Counted from the stretch's first letter, positions 1 to 8,124 are shown. The stretch: DNA of 37,536 nt from Burkholderia sp. H160 (GCA_000173575.1 ABYL01000064.1:1-37536), one strand, 5' to 3'. Notes: generated from the letters alone by a model not told the origin. Numbers and translations: made by a program.

Positions 1-125
1 GCAGATGACGTGATCGACTGAACACCGACGAGAGCCGTGGCCCAAGATTCCGGGTGCGCGACACAAACAGCATCGAAGCGAGCAACACATCCGCCCGCCT
101 CAATGCTTCATTAACTCTCTACCCC
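1..125. other. window edge, no gene seen
   Basis: This is a short stretch downstream of the M20 amidohydrolase stop codon. I see no convincing coding frame, and no hairpin followed by a T-run that would end the amidohydrolase transcript. It may hold the end of a gene that lies mostly outside the window. Confidence 0.4.
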
Positions 126-1322
126 TTACTTCTTCTGCGCGAGAAACTTCTGCGCCAGTCGAACCCAATACGTCGACCCCACCGGCAATAGCTCGTCGTT
201 GAAGTCATAACTCGCGTTATGCAGCATGCAAGGGCCCGCGCCGTGACCGGCTTCGCGGTGGCCACCATCACCGTTGCCCAGGAACGCATAGCAACCCGGC
301 TTCGCCAGCAGCATGAACGAAAAATCCTCGGCGCCCATGGTCGGTTCAACTGCGTCGTAGACATTTTCCGCGCCCACGACCTCCTTCATGACCGACACGG
401 CAAAACGCGTTTCTTCGCTGCTGTTGATCGTCGGCGGATAGTTCCGATGGAAGTGAACCTGGACGGAGCAATCGTACGCTTCGGCTGTGCTCTGCGCGAT
501 CTTGCGCATGCGCGACTCGATCAGGTCGAGCGTCTCGGTGGTGAAGGTCCGCACAGTCCCCGCGATCCATGCGTCGTCCGGCACGACATTGAGCGCATCG
601 CCGGCATGGATCTGCGTAATCGACAACACAGCGGTATCGAGCGGCTTTTTGTTTCGCGTGATGATGCTTTGCAGTCCGCTAGCGATTTGCACCGCCGTAA
701 AGACCGGATCGCGGCCATTGTGCGGCAGCGCCGCATGCGAGCCAACGCCCTTGATTTCGATGCGAAATTCGTTGCTCGACGCCATGATCGGGCCTTCGGT
801 CACGCCAAAGTGACCCGCCGGCATGCCCGGCCAGTTGTGAATGCCGAACACCGCGTCCACGGGAAAGTTAGTGAACAAGCCGTCGTCCATCATCGCCTTT
901 GCGCCAGCGCCGCCTTCTTCGGCCGGCTGGAAAATGAACACGATCGTGCCGTCGAAATCACCGTGTTTGGCCAGATAGTGCGCGGCGCCGAGCAGCATCG
1001 CCGTATGTCCGTCGTGCCCGCACGCGTGCATCTTGCCGTCGTTTGTCGAGCGATGGTCGAAGCTGTTGAGCTCCTGGATCGGCAGTGCATCCATGTCGGC
1101 GCGCAGACCAATCGCGCGCGAGCCGTTGCCGCGCTTCAACACGCCGACCACGCCAGTCTTGCCCAAACCACGGTGAGTCTCGATGCCCCAGGACTCGAGC
1201 GAACGGGCGACGAGATCGGCGGTCGCTGTCTCTTCGTAGCGCAGTTCCGGGTGGGCATGGATGGTTCGTCGAAGGGTCTGGATTTCGCCGCAAGCGGCTT
1301 GAATTTCGGGGATGAGTTTCAT
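126..1322 (-). CDS. M20 family metallo-amidohydrolase (hippurate hydrolase-like)
   Basis: This is a cytoplasmic zinc- or manganese-dependent peptidase of the M20D group, which releases an acyl group from N-acyl amino acids such as hippurate or N-acetyl amino acids. The exact substrate cannot be read from sequence. With the start at 1322 the protein is 398 aa, the usual family length. Visible motifs are RADMDALP (about 74-81), the metal-binding CGHDGH (101-106), the catalytic and metal-binding EE in QPAEEGG (135-136), and GIHNWPG (160-166). The open frame runs upstream to 1403, but those 27 residues look non-coding, and family members begin at the MKLIPEIQ start. It is transcribed divergently from the molybdopterin oxidoreductase. 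A TAGAAT hexamer on the minus strand (1402-1407) could be its -10 box, but its -35 is poor. There is no partner gene nearby to narrow the function. Confidence 0.88.
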   Translation of the reverse strand: MKLIPEIQAACGEIQTLRRTIHAHPELRYEETATADLVARSLESWGIETHRGLGKTGVVGVLKRGNGSRAIGLRADMDALPIQELNSFDHRSTNDGKMHACGHDGHTAMLLGAAHYLAKHGDFDGTIVFIFQPAEEGGAGAKAMMDDGLFTNFPVDAVFGIHNWPGMPAGHFGVTEGPIMASSNEFRIEIKGVGSHAALPHNGRDPVFTAVQIASGLQSIITRNKKPLDTAVLSITQIHAGDALNVVPDDAWIAGTVRTFTTETLDLIESRMRKIAQSTAEAYDCSVQVHFHRNYPPTINSSEETRFAVSVMKEVVGAENVYDAVEPTMGAEDFSFMLLAKPGCYAFLGNGDGGHREAGHGAGPCMLHNASYDFNDELLPVGSTYWVRLAQKFLAQKK

Positions 1323-1509
1323 GATGGAGTGACGATGCGTTTGTGCTTGACTAGCATGAGATCGCTGCAGACCACGTCGGTCCGGGCACTTTGGATAATT
1401 CATTCTACGCCGAAGGCATTTTTGGCGGCACCACCAAGGCCGGCGGCCTATTCACGTAATAAAATTCCACTTTGCCCGACCGCTCACTGCTAGCCAGGAC
1501 ACATTGCCC

Positions 1510-3588
1510 ATGAACGCTCCGACCGAATTCGCGCGCGCCGTGTGCCCGCACGATTGCCCCGACACCTGCGCGATGCGCGTGACCGTCGACAACGGACGGG
1601 CGATCAAGGTCGTTGGCGATCCCGACCATCCGCCGACACAAGGCGTGCTATGCACGAAGGTCAGCCGCTACGCGGAGCGTGTGTACCATCCGAACCGACT
1701 GACGACGCCGATGAAGCGCGTCGGCCGCAAGGGCGCGGGCCGCTTCGAGCCGATCAGCTGGGACGAAGCGTTCGACCTTGCCGCAATCCGCCTCGGCGAA
1801 ATTGCAGGTCGCGCGCCGGAAGCGATTCTGCCCTACAGCTACGCGGGCACGATGGGCCTGGTGCAGGGCGACAGCATCGCGCAACGCTTCTTCCACAAGC
1901 TTGGCGCATCGCAGCTGGATCGGACGATTTGCGCGGCCGCCGGCGCCGCTGGCCTTAAATACACGTACGGCGCCGGCATCGGTATGCACACCGAGTTTTT
2001 CGCCGAGAGTGAGGTGATCCTGATCTGGGGAGCCAACCCGATCGCATCGAATCTGCATTTCTGGACGCACGCGCAGGAAGCCAAGCGTCGCGGCGCGCGG
2101 CTGATCGCGATTGATCCGTATCGCTCGCTGACCGCGGAGAAATGCCATCAGCACATCGCGCTGAAACCCGGCACCGACGCCGCTCTCGCGCTCGGCATCA
2201 TGAACGTGCTGATCACCGAAGATCTGCTCGACCACGATTACATCGCGGCGCACACACTCGGCTTCGCCGACTTGAAAGCGCGCGCGCTCAGCTATCCGCT
2301 GTCGCGAGTTAGCGAAATTTGCGACATCGAAGAACACATAATCGCCGACCTTGCCCGACTTTACGGCGGCACGAAGAAAGCCGCGATCCGCCTGAACTAC
2401 GGTCTGCAGAGAGTGCGGGGCGGCGGCAATGCGGTGCGCGCGATCGCGTGCCTGCCGTCGCTGACAGGCGCATGGCGAGAGCGTGCGGGAGGGGCGCTGT
2501 TGTCGTCGAGCGGCTGGGCGCCGGTCGACTCGCATGCGTTGCAGCGTCCCGACCTGATGCCCGGCTGGCCGTCGAAGCCCAGCCGTGTGATCAATATGAA
2601 TGCCATCGGGGACGCGTTGCTGCATCCGGGCGACGCCACGTTCGGCCCCAAGGTCGAGGCGATCGTCGTCTACAACTCGAATCCGGTCGCGGTCGCGCCG
2701 GACTCGGAGCGCGTCGCGGCCGGCTTTGCGCGCGAGGATCTGTTCACGATCGTGCTCGAGCATTTCCAGACTGACACGGCGGATTACGCCGACCTGCTGC
2801 TGCCCGCCACGACCCAGCTCGAGCATCTCGACGTGCACAAGTCATACGGGCACACGCACGTGATGGTCAACCTTCCCGCCATCGCGCCGCTCGGCGACGC
2901 GCGCCCGAATACCGACATCTTCCGTGGCCTTGCGCGCCACATGGGCCTGACGGAACCGGCACTGTTCGACAGCGACGAAGCCGTCGCGCAAGCCGCATTT
3001 CGCTGGGACGACAAGACGCTGGCAGGTGTCGACTGGGCGACGCTGAAGCAAGCCGGCTGGGCCCGGCTCAACCTGCCCGACGCGCCGTTTGCCGACGGCG
3101 GCTTCTGCACGCCATCCGGCAAGTGCGAGTTCTACAGCGAGCGTCTCGCCCAACAGGGCCTCGACCCGCTGCCGGACTACCTGCCGCCCTACGAATCGGC
3201 CGACGGCGCGCCCGAACTGGCCGCCCGCTATCCGCTCGCGATGATTTCGCCGCCCGCGCGCAACTTCCTGAACAGCACCTTCGTGAACATCGAGAGTCTG
3301 CGCGCGACGGAAGGTGAGCCGCATCTGGACATCCACCCGGCCGACGCGCATGCGCGCGACATCGGCGACGGCGATCAGGTGCGCATCTTCAATGACCGCG
3401 GCTCGATGCAGGCACGCGCCCGCGTGACCGACCGGGCGCGCGAAGGGTTGGTCGTCGGATTGTCGATCTGGTGGAAGAAGCTCGCGCCGGACGGCCGCAA
3501 CGCCAACCAGCTGACGAGCCAGGCGCTCACCGATCTCGGCGGGTCCGCGACGTTTTATGACTGTCTAGTCGAAGTCGAGCGCGCCTGA
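1510..3588 (+). CDS. molybdopterin oxidoreductase family protein with N-terminal [4Fe-4S] site
   Basis: This is a soluble enzyme of the DMSO reductase superfamily (BisC-like), expected to carry bis-MGD molybdenum (or tungsten) and one iron-sulfur cluster. Its reaction is unknown. The 692-aa chain starts with cysteines C12, C16, C20 and C48 (CPHDCPDTC then GVLCTKV), the classical N-terminal cluster ligands. A molybdopterin-binding region follows with GANPIASN and IDPYRS, then YNSNPVAVAPD, then a C-terminal dinucleotide-binding domain beginning near LDIHPADAHARDIGDGD. No twin-arginine signal is present, so it should be cytoplasmic. The ATG at 1510 has AGGA 10 nt upstream. A TTG at 1504 in the same frame is too close to that site. 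No electron-transfer subunit, dedicated chaperone or cofactor gene is adjacent, which is common for this single-subunit branch. The family call is firm and the substrate is not known. Confidence 0.88.
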   Translation: MNAPTEFARAVCPHDCPDTCAMRVTVDNGRAIKVVGDPDHPPTQGVLCTKVSRYAERVYHPNRLTTPMKRVGRKGAGRFEPISWDEAFDLAAIRLGEIAGRAPEAILPYSYAGTMGLVQGDSIAQRFFHKLGASQLDRTICAAAGAAGLKYTYGAGIGMHTEFFAESEVILIWGANPIASNLHFWTHAQEAKRRGARLIAIDPYRSLTAEKCHQHIALKPGTDAALALGIMNVLITEDLLDHDYIAAHTLGFADLKARALSYPLSRVSEICDIEEHIIADLARLYGGTKKAAIRLNYGLQRVRGGGNAVRAIACLPSLTGAWRERAGGALLSSSGWAPVDSHALQRPDLMPGWPSKPSRVINMNAIGDALLHPGDATFGPKVEAIVVYNSNPVAVAPDSERVAAGFAREDLFTIVLEHFQTDTADYADLLLPATTQLEHLDVHKSYGHTHVMVNLPAIAPLGDARPNTDIFRGLARHMGLTEPALFDSDEAVAQAAFRWDDKTLAGVDWATLKQAGWARLNLPDAPFADGGFCTPSGKCEFYSERLAQQGLDPLPDYLPPYESADGAPELAARYPLAMISPPARNFLNSTFVNIESLRATEGEPHLDIHPADAHARDIGDGDQVRIFNDRGSMQARARVTDRAREGLVVGLSIWWKKLAPDGRNANQLTSQALTDLGGSATFYDCLVEVERA

Positions 3589-3616
3589 AAACCGCCTTGA
3601 ACATTGATGCGCGCGC

Positions 3617-3640
3617 GCAGCCTCGCAAGTTCGAGGCTGC
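3617..3640 (+). terminator. perfect 9-bp inverted repeat after the oxidoreductase gene, weak terminator candidate
   Basis: GCAGCCTCG (3617-3625) and CGAGGCTGC (3632-3640) pair perfectly around a 6-nt loop, 28 nt after the oxidoreductase stop. There is no T-run after either arm, so it is at best a weak or factor-assisted terminator, or an mRNA 3' end stabiliser. Confidence 0.35.
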
Positions 3641-3682
3641 CGTCTAACCTCGTCGCCTTAGCCATTGGCCGCAATTTGCCCA

Positions 3683-3691
3683 TGCTACGAT
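3683..3691 (+). promoter_or_regulatory. candidate extended -10 promoter of fadD
   Basis: TGC directly followed by TACGAT (3686-3691) forms an extended -10 element. TTGGCC at 3665-3670 is a possible -35 but at only 15 nt spacing. The predicted transcript would begin near 3698, about 38 nt before the fadD start. This is a motif match only. Confidence 0.4.
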
Positions 3692-3735
3692 GCGTTTTTA
3701 GCACGACCATTCGAAAATAATTCAGGAGACGCTGC

Positions 3736-5409
3736 ATGGAGAAAATCTGGCTGAAATCTTATCCACCCGGCGTTCCCGCAGAGATCGACCCGACGCGCTA
3801 TGCGTCAGTGGCCGAGTTGCTCGAGGAGGCCTTTCACGAACACCGCGCGAAACCGGCGTTCGTTTGTATGGGCAAGCAGATCAGCTATGGAGAACTCGAC
3901 GAGCGTTCGCGCAATCTCGCGTCGTGGCTGCAATCGAAGGGTCTCGCCCGTGGCGCGCGCGTCGCGATCATGATGCCGAACGTGCTGCAATATCCGGTCG
4001 CGATCGCCGCGATCCTGCGCGCGGGCTATGTGGTCGTGAACGTGAATCCGCTGTACACGCCGCGCGAACTCGAACATCAACTGAAGGACAGCGGCGCCGA
4101 GGCGATCATCCTGCTCGAGAATTTCGCGGGGACCTTGCAGGCAATCGTGCGCAATACGGCGGTCAAGCATGTGATCGTCGCGGCGATGGGCGATCTGATG
4201 GGCATCAAGGGTCCGCTCGTGAACTTCGTCGTGCGCAAGGTGAAGAAGATGGTGCCGGCGTGGAACCTGGCTGGGCACATCAAGTTCAACGACGTGCTCG
4301 CGCAGGGCGCGCGCCTGACGTTCAAGCCAGTCCAGCAGGGGCCTGACGATGTCGCGTTCCTGCAATACACAGGCGGCACCACCGGCGTGGCCAAGGGTGC
4401 GACGCTGCTGCATCGGAACCTGATCGCGAACGTGCTGCAGTCGGAGGTCTGGCTCAATCCGGTGCGCGCGAACCGCACGGATATCGATCAGTTCATTACT
4501 GTCGTCGCGCTGCCGCTGTATCACGTGTTCGCGCTGACCGTGTGCGGGCTGCTGACGATCCGCACCGGTGGTCTCGGCGTGCTGATCCCGAATCCGCGCG
4601 ATATCCCCGGCATGATCAAGTCACTCGAAGGTTACGCGATCACGACGATTCCCGCCGTCAACACGCTCTACAACGCGATGTTGAACAGCCCCGACTTTCA
4701 CAAACTCGATTTCTCGAAGCTGCTAACCGCGAACGGCGGCGGGATGGCGGTGCAGGAGGCGGTCGCGAAGCGCTGGTTCGAGCTCACGGGCACGCCGATC
4801 GTCGAAGGCTATGGGCTGTCGGAAACGTCGCCGTGCGTGACCTGCAATCCCGTCACCGCCACCGAATACAACGGCACGATCGGCCTGCCGCTGCCGTCGA
4901 CCGAAGTCTCCATCCGCGACGACGAAGGCAACGAAGTACCGCCCGGCCAGCCCGGCGAGATCTGCATCCGCGGCCCGCAGGTGATGGCGGGCTACTGGAA
5001 CCGGCCCGACGAAACCGCCAAGGTGATGACGGCGGACGGCTGCTTCAAATCGGGCGACGTCGGCATCATGAGCGCGGACGGCTTCGTGAAGATCGTCGAT
5101 CGCAAGAAAGACATGATTCTGGTGTCCGGCTTCAACGTGTATCCAAACGAAGTCGAGGACGTCGTCGCCAAGCTCCCGGGCGTGTTCGAAGTCGCGGCGG
5201 TCGGCGTGCCCGATCAGCATTCGGGGGAGGCGGTGAAGCTGTTCGTCGTGAAGAAGGATCCGTCGCTGACCGACGAACAGATCTTTGCCTATTGCAAGAC
5301 GCAATTGACCGGCTACAAGCGGCCCAAGGTCGTCGAATTCCGCACCGAGCTGCCGAAGAGCAATGTCGGCAAGATCCTGCGCCGCGAGTTGCGCGACGGC
5401 AGGGTATGA
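3736..5409 (+). CDS. fadD: long-chain fatty acid-CoA ligase
   Basis: This AMP-forming ligase activates long-chain fatty acids to acyl-CoA via an acyl-adenylate, feeding beta-oxidation and phospholipid synthesis at the inner face of the membrane. The 557-aa chain has the expected FadD length and the ANL superfamily motifs in order: the P-loop YTGGTTGVAKG (211-221), GYGLSETSP (about 355-363), the CFKSGDVG hinge region, and the C-terminal KDMILVSGFNVYPNEVE signature, with KSNVGKILRREL near the end supplying the catalytic lysine region. AGGAGA at 3724-3729 lies 6 nt before the ATG and fixes the start. It is a single-gene unit ended by an intrinsic terminator. No FadR-type operator was recognised. 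A ligase for other carboxylic acids is less likely given the close resemblance to FadD. Confidence 0.93.
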   Translation: MEKIWLKSYPPGVPAEIDPTRYASVAELLEEAFHEHRAKPAFVCMGKQISYGELDERSRNLASWLQSKGLARGARVAIMMPNVLQYPVAIAAILRAGYVVVNVNPLYTPRELEHQLKDSGAEAIILLENFAGTLQAIVRNTAVKHVIVAAMGDLMGIKGPLVNFVVRKVKKMVPAWNLAGHIKFNDVLAQGARLTFKPVQQGPDDVAFLQYTGGTTGVAKGATLLHRNLIANVLQSEVWLNPVRANRTDIDQFITVVALPLYHVFALTVCGLLTIRTGGLGVLIPNPRDIPGMIKSLEGYAITTIPAVNTLYNAMLNSPDFHKLDFSKLLTANGGGMAVQEAVAKRWFELTGTPIVEGYGLSETSPCVTCNPVTATEYNGTIGLPLPSTEVSIRDDEGNEVPPGQPGEICIRGPQVMAGYWNRPDETAKVMTADGCFKSGDVGIMSADGFVKIVDRKKDMILVSGFNVYPNEVEDVVAKLPGVFEVAAVGVPDQHSGEAVKLFVVKKDPSLTDEQIFAYCKTQLTGYKRPKVVEFRTELPKSNVGKILRRELRDGRV

Positions 5410-5421
5410 GCGAGCAGGGAG

Positions 5422-5456
5422 AAAAGCCCGGCGCACGAAAGTGCGCCGGGCTTTTT
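5422..5456 (+). terminator. intrinsic terminator of fadD
   Basis: An 11-bp perfect GC-rich stem (5426-5436 with 5441-5451) closes a GAAA tetraloop and is followed by five T (5452-5456). It begins 16 nt after the fadD stop codon. The preceding A-run lets it also act weakly on the opposite strand. Confidence 0.9.
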
Positions 5457-5484
5457 GTTGGGTGCACAAAACCCGCGCATAAAA

Positions 5485-5506
5485 AAAGGCGCCCGAAGGC
5501 GCCTTT
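5485..5506 (-). terminator. intrinsic terminator of the porin gene
   Basis: Read on the minus strand, AAAGGCGCC, a TTCG tetraloop and GGCGCCTTT form a stable hairpin that continues into a seven-T run (5487-5481). It sits 26 nt past the porin stop and is back to back with the fadD terminator, insulating the two convergent genes. Confidence 0.9.
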
Positions 5507-5532
5507 GAGACAAACTGCGTTTTTACGACTTA

Positions 5533-6723
5533 TTAGAACTTGTGGCGGATACCGACGCGAGCCGCAACCTGGTTGGTGGTCGACGAACCGGTCAGGCCGT
5601 TGATGCCTGCCGTTGCTGCGACCACCTGGCCCGCGGTGTTGACCGTCTCGCCCAGAGCGTGCTGGTACACGCCGATGAGGTAGACGTCGGTGCGCTTCGA
5701 CAGGAAGTAGTCCACGCCGAGTGCGCCTTGATGGTACTGAGCACGCGAGTTGCCTTCGATCTGCTGGCCGCGCGTGTAGTCATACGCTGCGCCGACCAGC
5801 AGCGCCGGGGTCAACTGATACTTGAAGTTGATTTCGCCGTTGTTGAACGTTGCCTTCTGGCCCGTGAACGGCGAAGCGAACGTCTTGCCGAGGTTGCCGA
5901 ACTGGATGTTCGAATACGTCAGGCCGATGGTTGCGGCGCCGAACGTGTACGCACCGCCCGCGCCGATGACCTGGTACGTGTTAGCCGACGCGAAACCCTG
6001 GTAGATCGGGGTCGTCACAGCTGCGTTAGCCGCGGTCGTCGTGCCACCGTTGTTGAAGATGCCGCCCGATGCTGCCGGCGTACGCGCGTTCAAGTAACCA
6101 ACGCCCAATTGCAACGGACCGTTGGCATACCCAGCACCCAACGACCAGATCTGGTTGGCGGTGAAGTTGCCCGCCTGGCCGCCGAAGCTATACGTGCCGC
6201 CGAACGTCAGGCCGTTGTAGTTGGTGCTCGTGAACTTGACCGTGTTGTTGGTGCGATACGCGTTGTTGAAGTTGTCGATATCGCCCGGGTGAGCAGCGAG
6301 GTAGCCGCCCCACTGGTCGCCCGCTTCGAACGGACCGACGTAGTCGACGACGGAGTCGTACTGACGACCCATTGTGACCGTGCCAAACTGGCTCGACAGG
6401 CCGACGTATGCCTGACGACCGAACATCAGACCACCTTGACCGAGCGTGCCGTTGTTGACGTTAAAGCCGTTTTCCAACACGAACAGGGCCTTCAGACCGC
6501 CGCCCAGATCTTCCGTGCCGCGCAGGCCGAAACGAGAGCCTTGCAGGACGCCGCTGGTCAGTGCGTACTGCTGGTAGCCGCCGGGGGCCTTACTGCCCAG
6601 GCCGACGTTGTTGGTGAAGGTGATACCCGCATCAACGATGCCGTACAGGGTCACGCTGCTCTGAGCATGTGCGACTCCTGCGAAAGCGCCCAGTGCAGCG
6701 AGCGCGAGAAGCGACTTTTTCAT
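5533..6723 (-). CDS. Gram-negative general porin (Omp38/OpcP type)
   Basis: This is a trimeric outer-membrane beta-barrel porin for passive diffusion of small hydrophilic solutes. The 396-aa precursor has a typical Sec signal peptide (MKKSLLALAALGAFAGVAHA) with cleavage expected after residue 20 at AHA|QSS. The mature protein starts with SSVTLYGIVDAGI, continues with alternating aromatic and glycine-rich strands, and ends in RHKF with the C-terminal phenylalanine recognised by the BAM complex. A TGGAG ribosome site precedes the ATG. A promoter pair on the minus strand (TTGTGC at 6848-6843, 16 nt, TACATT at 6826-6821) would start the transcript right at an inverted repeat (6797-6814). Solute specificity cannot be inferred. 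Burkholderiaceae genomes carry many paralogues, so no gene symbol is given. Confidence 0.93.
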   Translation of the reverse strand: MKKSLLALAALGAFAGVAHAQSSVTLYGIVDAGITFTNNVGLGSKAPGGYQQYALTSGVLQGSRFGLRGTEDLGGGLKALFVLENGFNVNNGTLGQGGLMFGRQAYVGLSSQFGTVTMGRQYDSVVDYVGPFEAGDQWGGYLAAHPGDIDNFNNAYRTNNTVKFTSTNYNGLTFGGTYSFGGQAGNFTANQIWSLGAGYANGPLQLGVGYLNARTPAASGGIFNNGGTTTAANAAVTTPIYQGFASANTYQVIGAGGAYTFGAATIGLTYSNIQFGNLGKTFASPFTGQKATFNNGEINFKYQLTPALLVGAAYDYTRGQQIEGNSRAQYHQGALGVDYFLSKRTDVYLIGVYQHALGETVNTAGQVVAATAGINGLTGSSTTNQVAARVGIRHKF

Positions 6724-6796
6724 CGAATGATCTCCAAGGATTGCGAATCTTTTTACAAGGCGAAATATTTAGTTAGTACTGGCGTCCTTGCTTATC

Positions 6797-6814
6797 CAAC
6801 TTCGCGAGAAGTTG
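6797..6814 (-). repeat. inverted repeat at the predicted 5' end of the porin transcript
   Basis: On the minus strand CAACTTC, a TCGC loop and GAAGTTG form a perfect 7-bp inverted repeat about 75 nt upstream of the porin ATG. It can be a 5' UTR stem-loop or a regulator binding site. The sequence alone does not decide. Confidence 0.6.
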
Positions 6815-6820
6815 CCACGT

Positions 6821-6848
6821 AATGTAACAAAGGGCATACGTGGCACAA
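6821..6848 (-). promoter_or_regulatory. candidate sigma-70 promoter of the porin gene
   Basis: On the minus strand TTGTGC (-35, 6848-6843) and TACATT (-10, 6826-6821) are separated by 16 nt. Transcription would begin near 6814, giving a 5' UTR of about 90 nt. The match to consensus is partial. Confidence 0.4.
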
Positions 6849-7028
6849 AGGAAAAGGAGACCCTCCGGAAGGCCGCTGTTTCGTTTACGCAACATGGTCT
6901 AAAATCTCAAAATTAACCGCAAAATTCATGCGGATTGGTGCTTGTCGGGCAGCGGGTTTCGTCATGCGAAGCCCTGTCGCACGGACCTTCCGGATCGATG
7001 CGGCGGTGGTCGAATCAGGGAGCGTTTT

Positions 7029-7667
7029 ATGTTGCTGGACGAGTTGATTGGCGAGTTTGATCGGGGTTTACGCTCGCTGACGGGGGTGTCGCGAATGAGC
7101 CGTCCGCTGCCGCTTCCGCAGGCCTCCGCGGCGACGGCCGAGGCGCCCGAACTCTCCCCCGCGGAGCGCACGCACGCGGCTGGTTTGATGCGTGTGAACC
7201 ACGTCGGCGAGGTGTGCGCGCAGGCGCTTTACCAGGCGCAGAAACTCGCCACCCGCTCACCCTCTTTGCGTGCCATGTTCGATCACGCCGCGTCGGAAGA
7301 AGAAGATCATCTCGCGTGGACCGCCAAGCGCCTCGAAGCGCTCGACTCCCGTCCAAGTTTGCTCAATCCGCTGTGGTACACCGGCGCGCTCACGATCGGT
7401 CTGGTCGCGGGACGTCTCGGCGATCGCGTGAGTCTCGGCTTCATGGCCGAAACGGAGCGCCAGGTCGAGCAGCATCTCGACAGTCATCTCGAGGAGCTGC
7501 CCGCCGCGGACCATGAATCGCGCGCGATCGTCGAGCAGATGCGCATCGATGAAGCGCGGCACGGCAAGGCCGCGATGGACGCCGGCGGCATCGAGTTGCC
7601 GTTTCCAGTGCGTGGGTTGATGCGCGCGATGTCAAAGGTGATGACGCGCACCGCTTATTACATATGA
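7029..7667 (+). CDS. coq7: 2-polyprenyl-3-methyl-6-methoxy-1,4-benzoquinone monooxygenase (Coq7)
   Basis: This di-iron carboxylate hydroxylase performs the last ring hydroxylation of ubiquinone synthesis, converting demethoxyubiquinol to demethylubiquinol. In many betaproteobacteria it replaces UbiF. With the ATG at 7029 the protein is 212 aa. The ligand motifs [20 protein letters not shown] and RIDEARHG supply the glutamates and histidines of the four-helix bundle. Hydrophobic surface helices fit a peripheral inner-membrane enzyme. GGGAG at 7017-7021 lies a proper distance before the chosen start. The frame is open back to 6942 but those 29 residues are arginine- and cysteine-rich and unlike the family. 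It is transcribed alone, upstream of mraZ, and I see no clear terminator before the mra promoter. Confidence 0.92.
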   Translation: MLLDELIGEFDRGLRSLTGVSRMSRPLPLPQASAATAEAPELSPAERTHAAGLMRVNHVGEVCAQALYQAQKLATRSPSLRAMFDHAASEEEDHLAWTAKRLEALDSRPSLLNPLWYTGALTIGLVAGRLGDRVSLGFMAETERQVEQHLDSHLEELPAADHESRAIVEQMRIDEARHGKAAMDAGGIELPFPVRGLMRAMSKVMTRTAYYI

Positions 7668-7985
7668 GTATTTCAGGCGATTCAAATCGCCGACTGGACT
7701 ACTGCAGGTATCGTCGCAACTCTCGCTGAACGCATTTTTCGCAAGTGGGACGGCGCCACGCGCGCCGCTCGTCATTCATCTGCGCAGCATAGTTTTTTTC
7801 CTTTCATCCGCCCTTAACGATCTCTTTCAATTCGCGCAGTTTCCCCGCACTTTTCACGTATCACCTTCACAAGTTGCACTAGTCCATTCATTTATAACGG
7901 TTTTCCGTTTTATGTGGGATGTGAAGGAGTCACGCTAAGTCCTTGTTCTAGCAAACAAAATCCGCTCGAAAAGCGATCCGCTCCC

Positions 7986-8014
7986 TTGACCCGTGTTTAG
8001 CGTTCCTCTAAAGT
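7986..8014 (+). promoter_or_regulatory. Pmra, promoter of the division and cell wall cluster
   Basis: TTGACC (7986-7991) and TAAAGT (8009-8014) are 17 nt apart. The -35 matches consensus at 5 of 6 positions and the -10 at 4 of 6. The transcript would start near 8021, leaving a 5' UTR of about 105 nt before mraZ. The -10 box overlaps the first unit of the repeat array, so a protein bound there would block RNA polymerase. Confidence 0.65.
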
Positions 8015-8049
8015 GGGAGACAGTGTGAGAAAGTGTATTTTTGTGTGTT
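8010..8049 (+). promoter_or_regulatory. probable MraZ operator: four 10-bp direct repeats
   Basis: Four consecutive 10-bp units begin AAAGTG (8010), ACAGTG (8020), AAAGTG (8030) and TTTGTG (8040). GTG therefore recurs at exactly 8013, 8023, 8033 and 8043. Published MraZ sites in E. coli (TGGGN repeats with 5-nt spacers) and in mollicutes (AAAGTG repeats) share this 10-bp helical period. The array overlaps the -10 box and predicted start site, which fits autorepression of the cluster by MraZ. Binding itself is inferred. Confidence 0.75.
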
Positions 8050-8124
8050 ATCGAGACCATTTTCGGGTAGATTTTCACGGACCGGGCGAGCGGCGCAAAC
8101 AGCGTCGTAATAGGGGAGAGCGAA

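Larger units (their letters stand above)
6724..7028. other. divergent intergenic region between porin and coq7
   Basis: About 305 bp without a gene. Towards the porin it holds a plausible promoter (6821-6848, minus strand) and an 18-bp inverted repeat (6797-6814). Towards coq7 it holds a TAAAAT hexamer (6900-6905) that could be a -10 box, though I find no good -35, and a small CCGCA/TGCGG hairpin (6917-6933). I see no small ORF with a ribosome site apart from the N-terminal extension rejected for coq7. Confidence 0.5.
7668..8124. other. mra/dcw promoter region
   Basis: A 457-bp non-coding stretch that is noticeably AT-richer than the flanking genes around 7880-7960. In order it holds a weak AACGG-TTTT-CCGTT hairpin (7896-7909), two direct copies of ATCCGCTC with a 16-bp period (7960-7967 and 7976-7983), a sigma-70 type promoter (7986-8014) and a 10-bp repeat array (8010-8049). 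GGGGAGAG (8113-8120) is the mraZ ribosome site. I see no credible ORF or RNA gene in it. Confidence 0.6.

Noticed and set aside
219-1493. A 424-codon plus-strand frame opposite the M20 amidohydrolase
   Set aside because: The minus strand encodes the metal-binding CGHDGH and EE motifs in full; the plus frame shows no family resemblance.
7896-7909. AACGG-TTTT-CCGTT hairpin as a coq7 terminator
   Set aside because: It is only 5 bp, lies more than 220 bp from the coq7 stop, and lacks a proper T-run.
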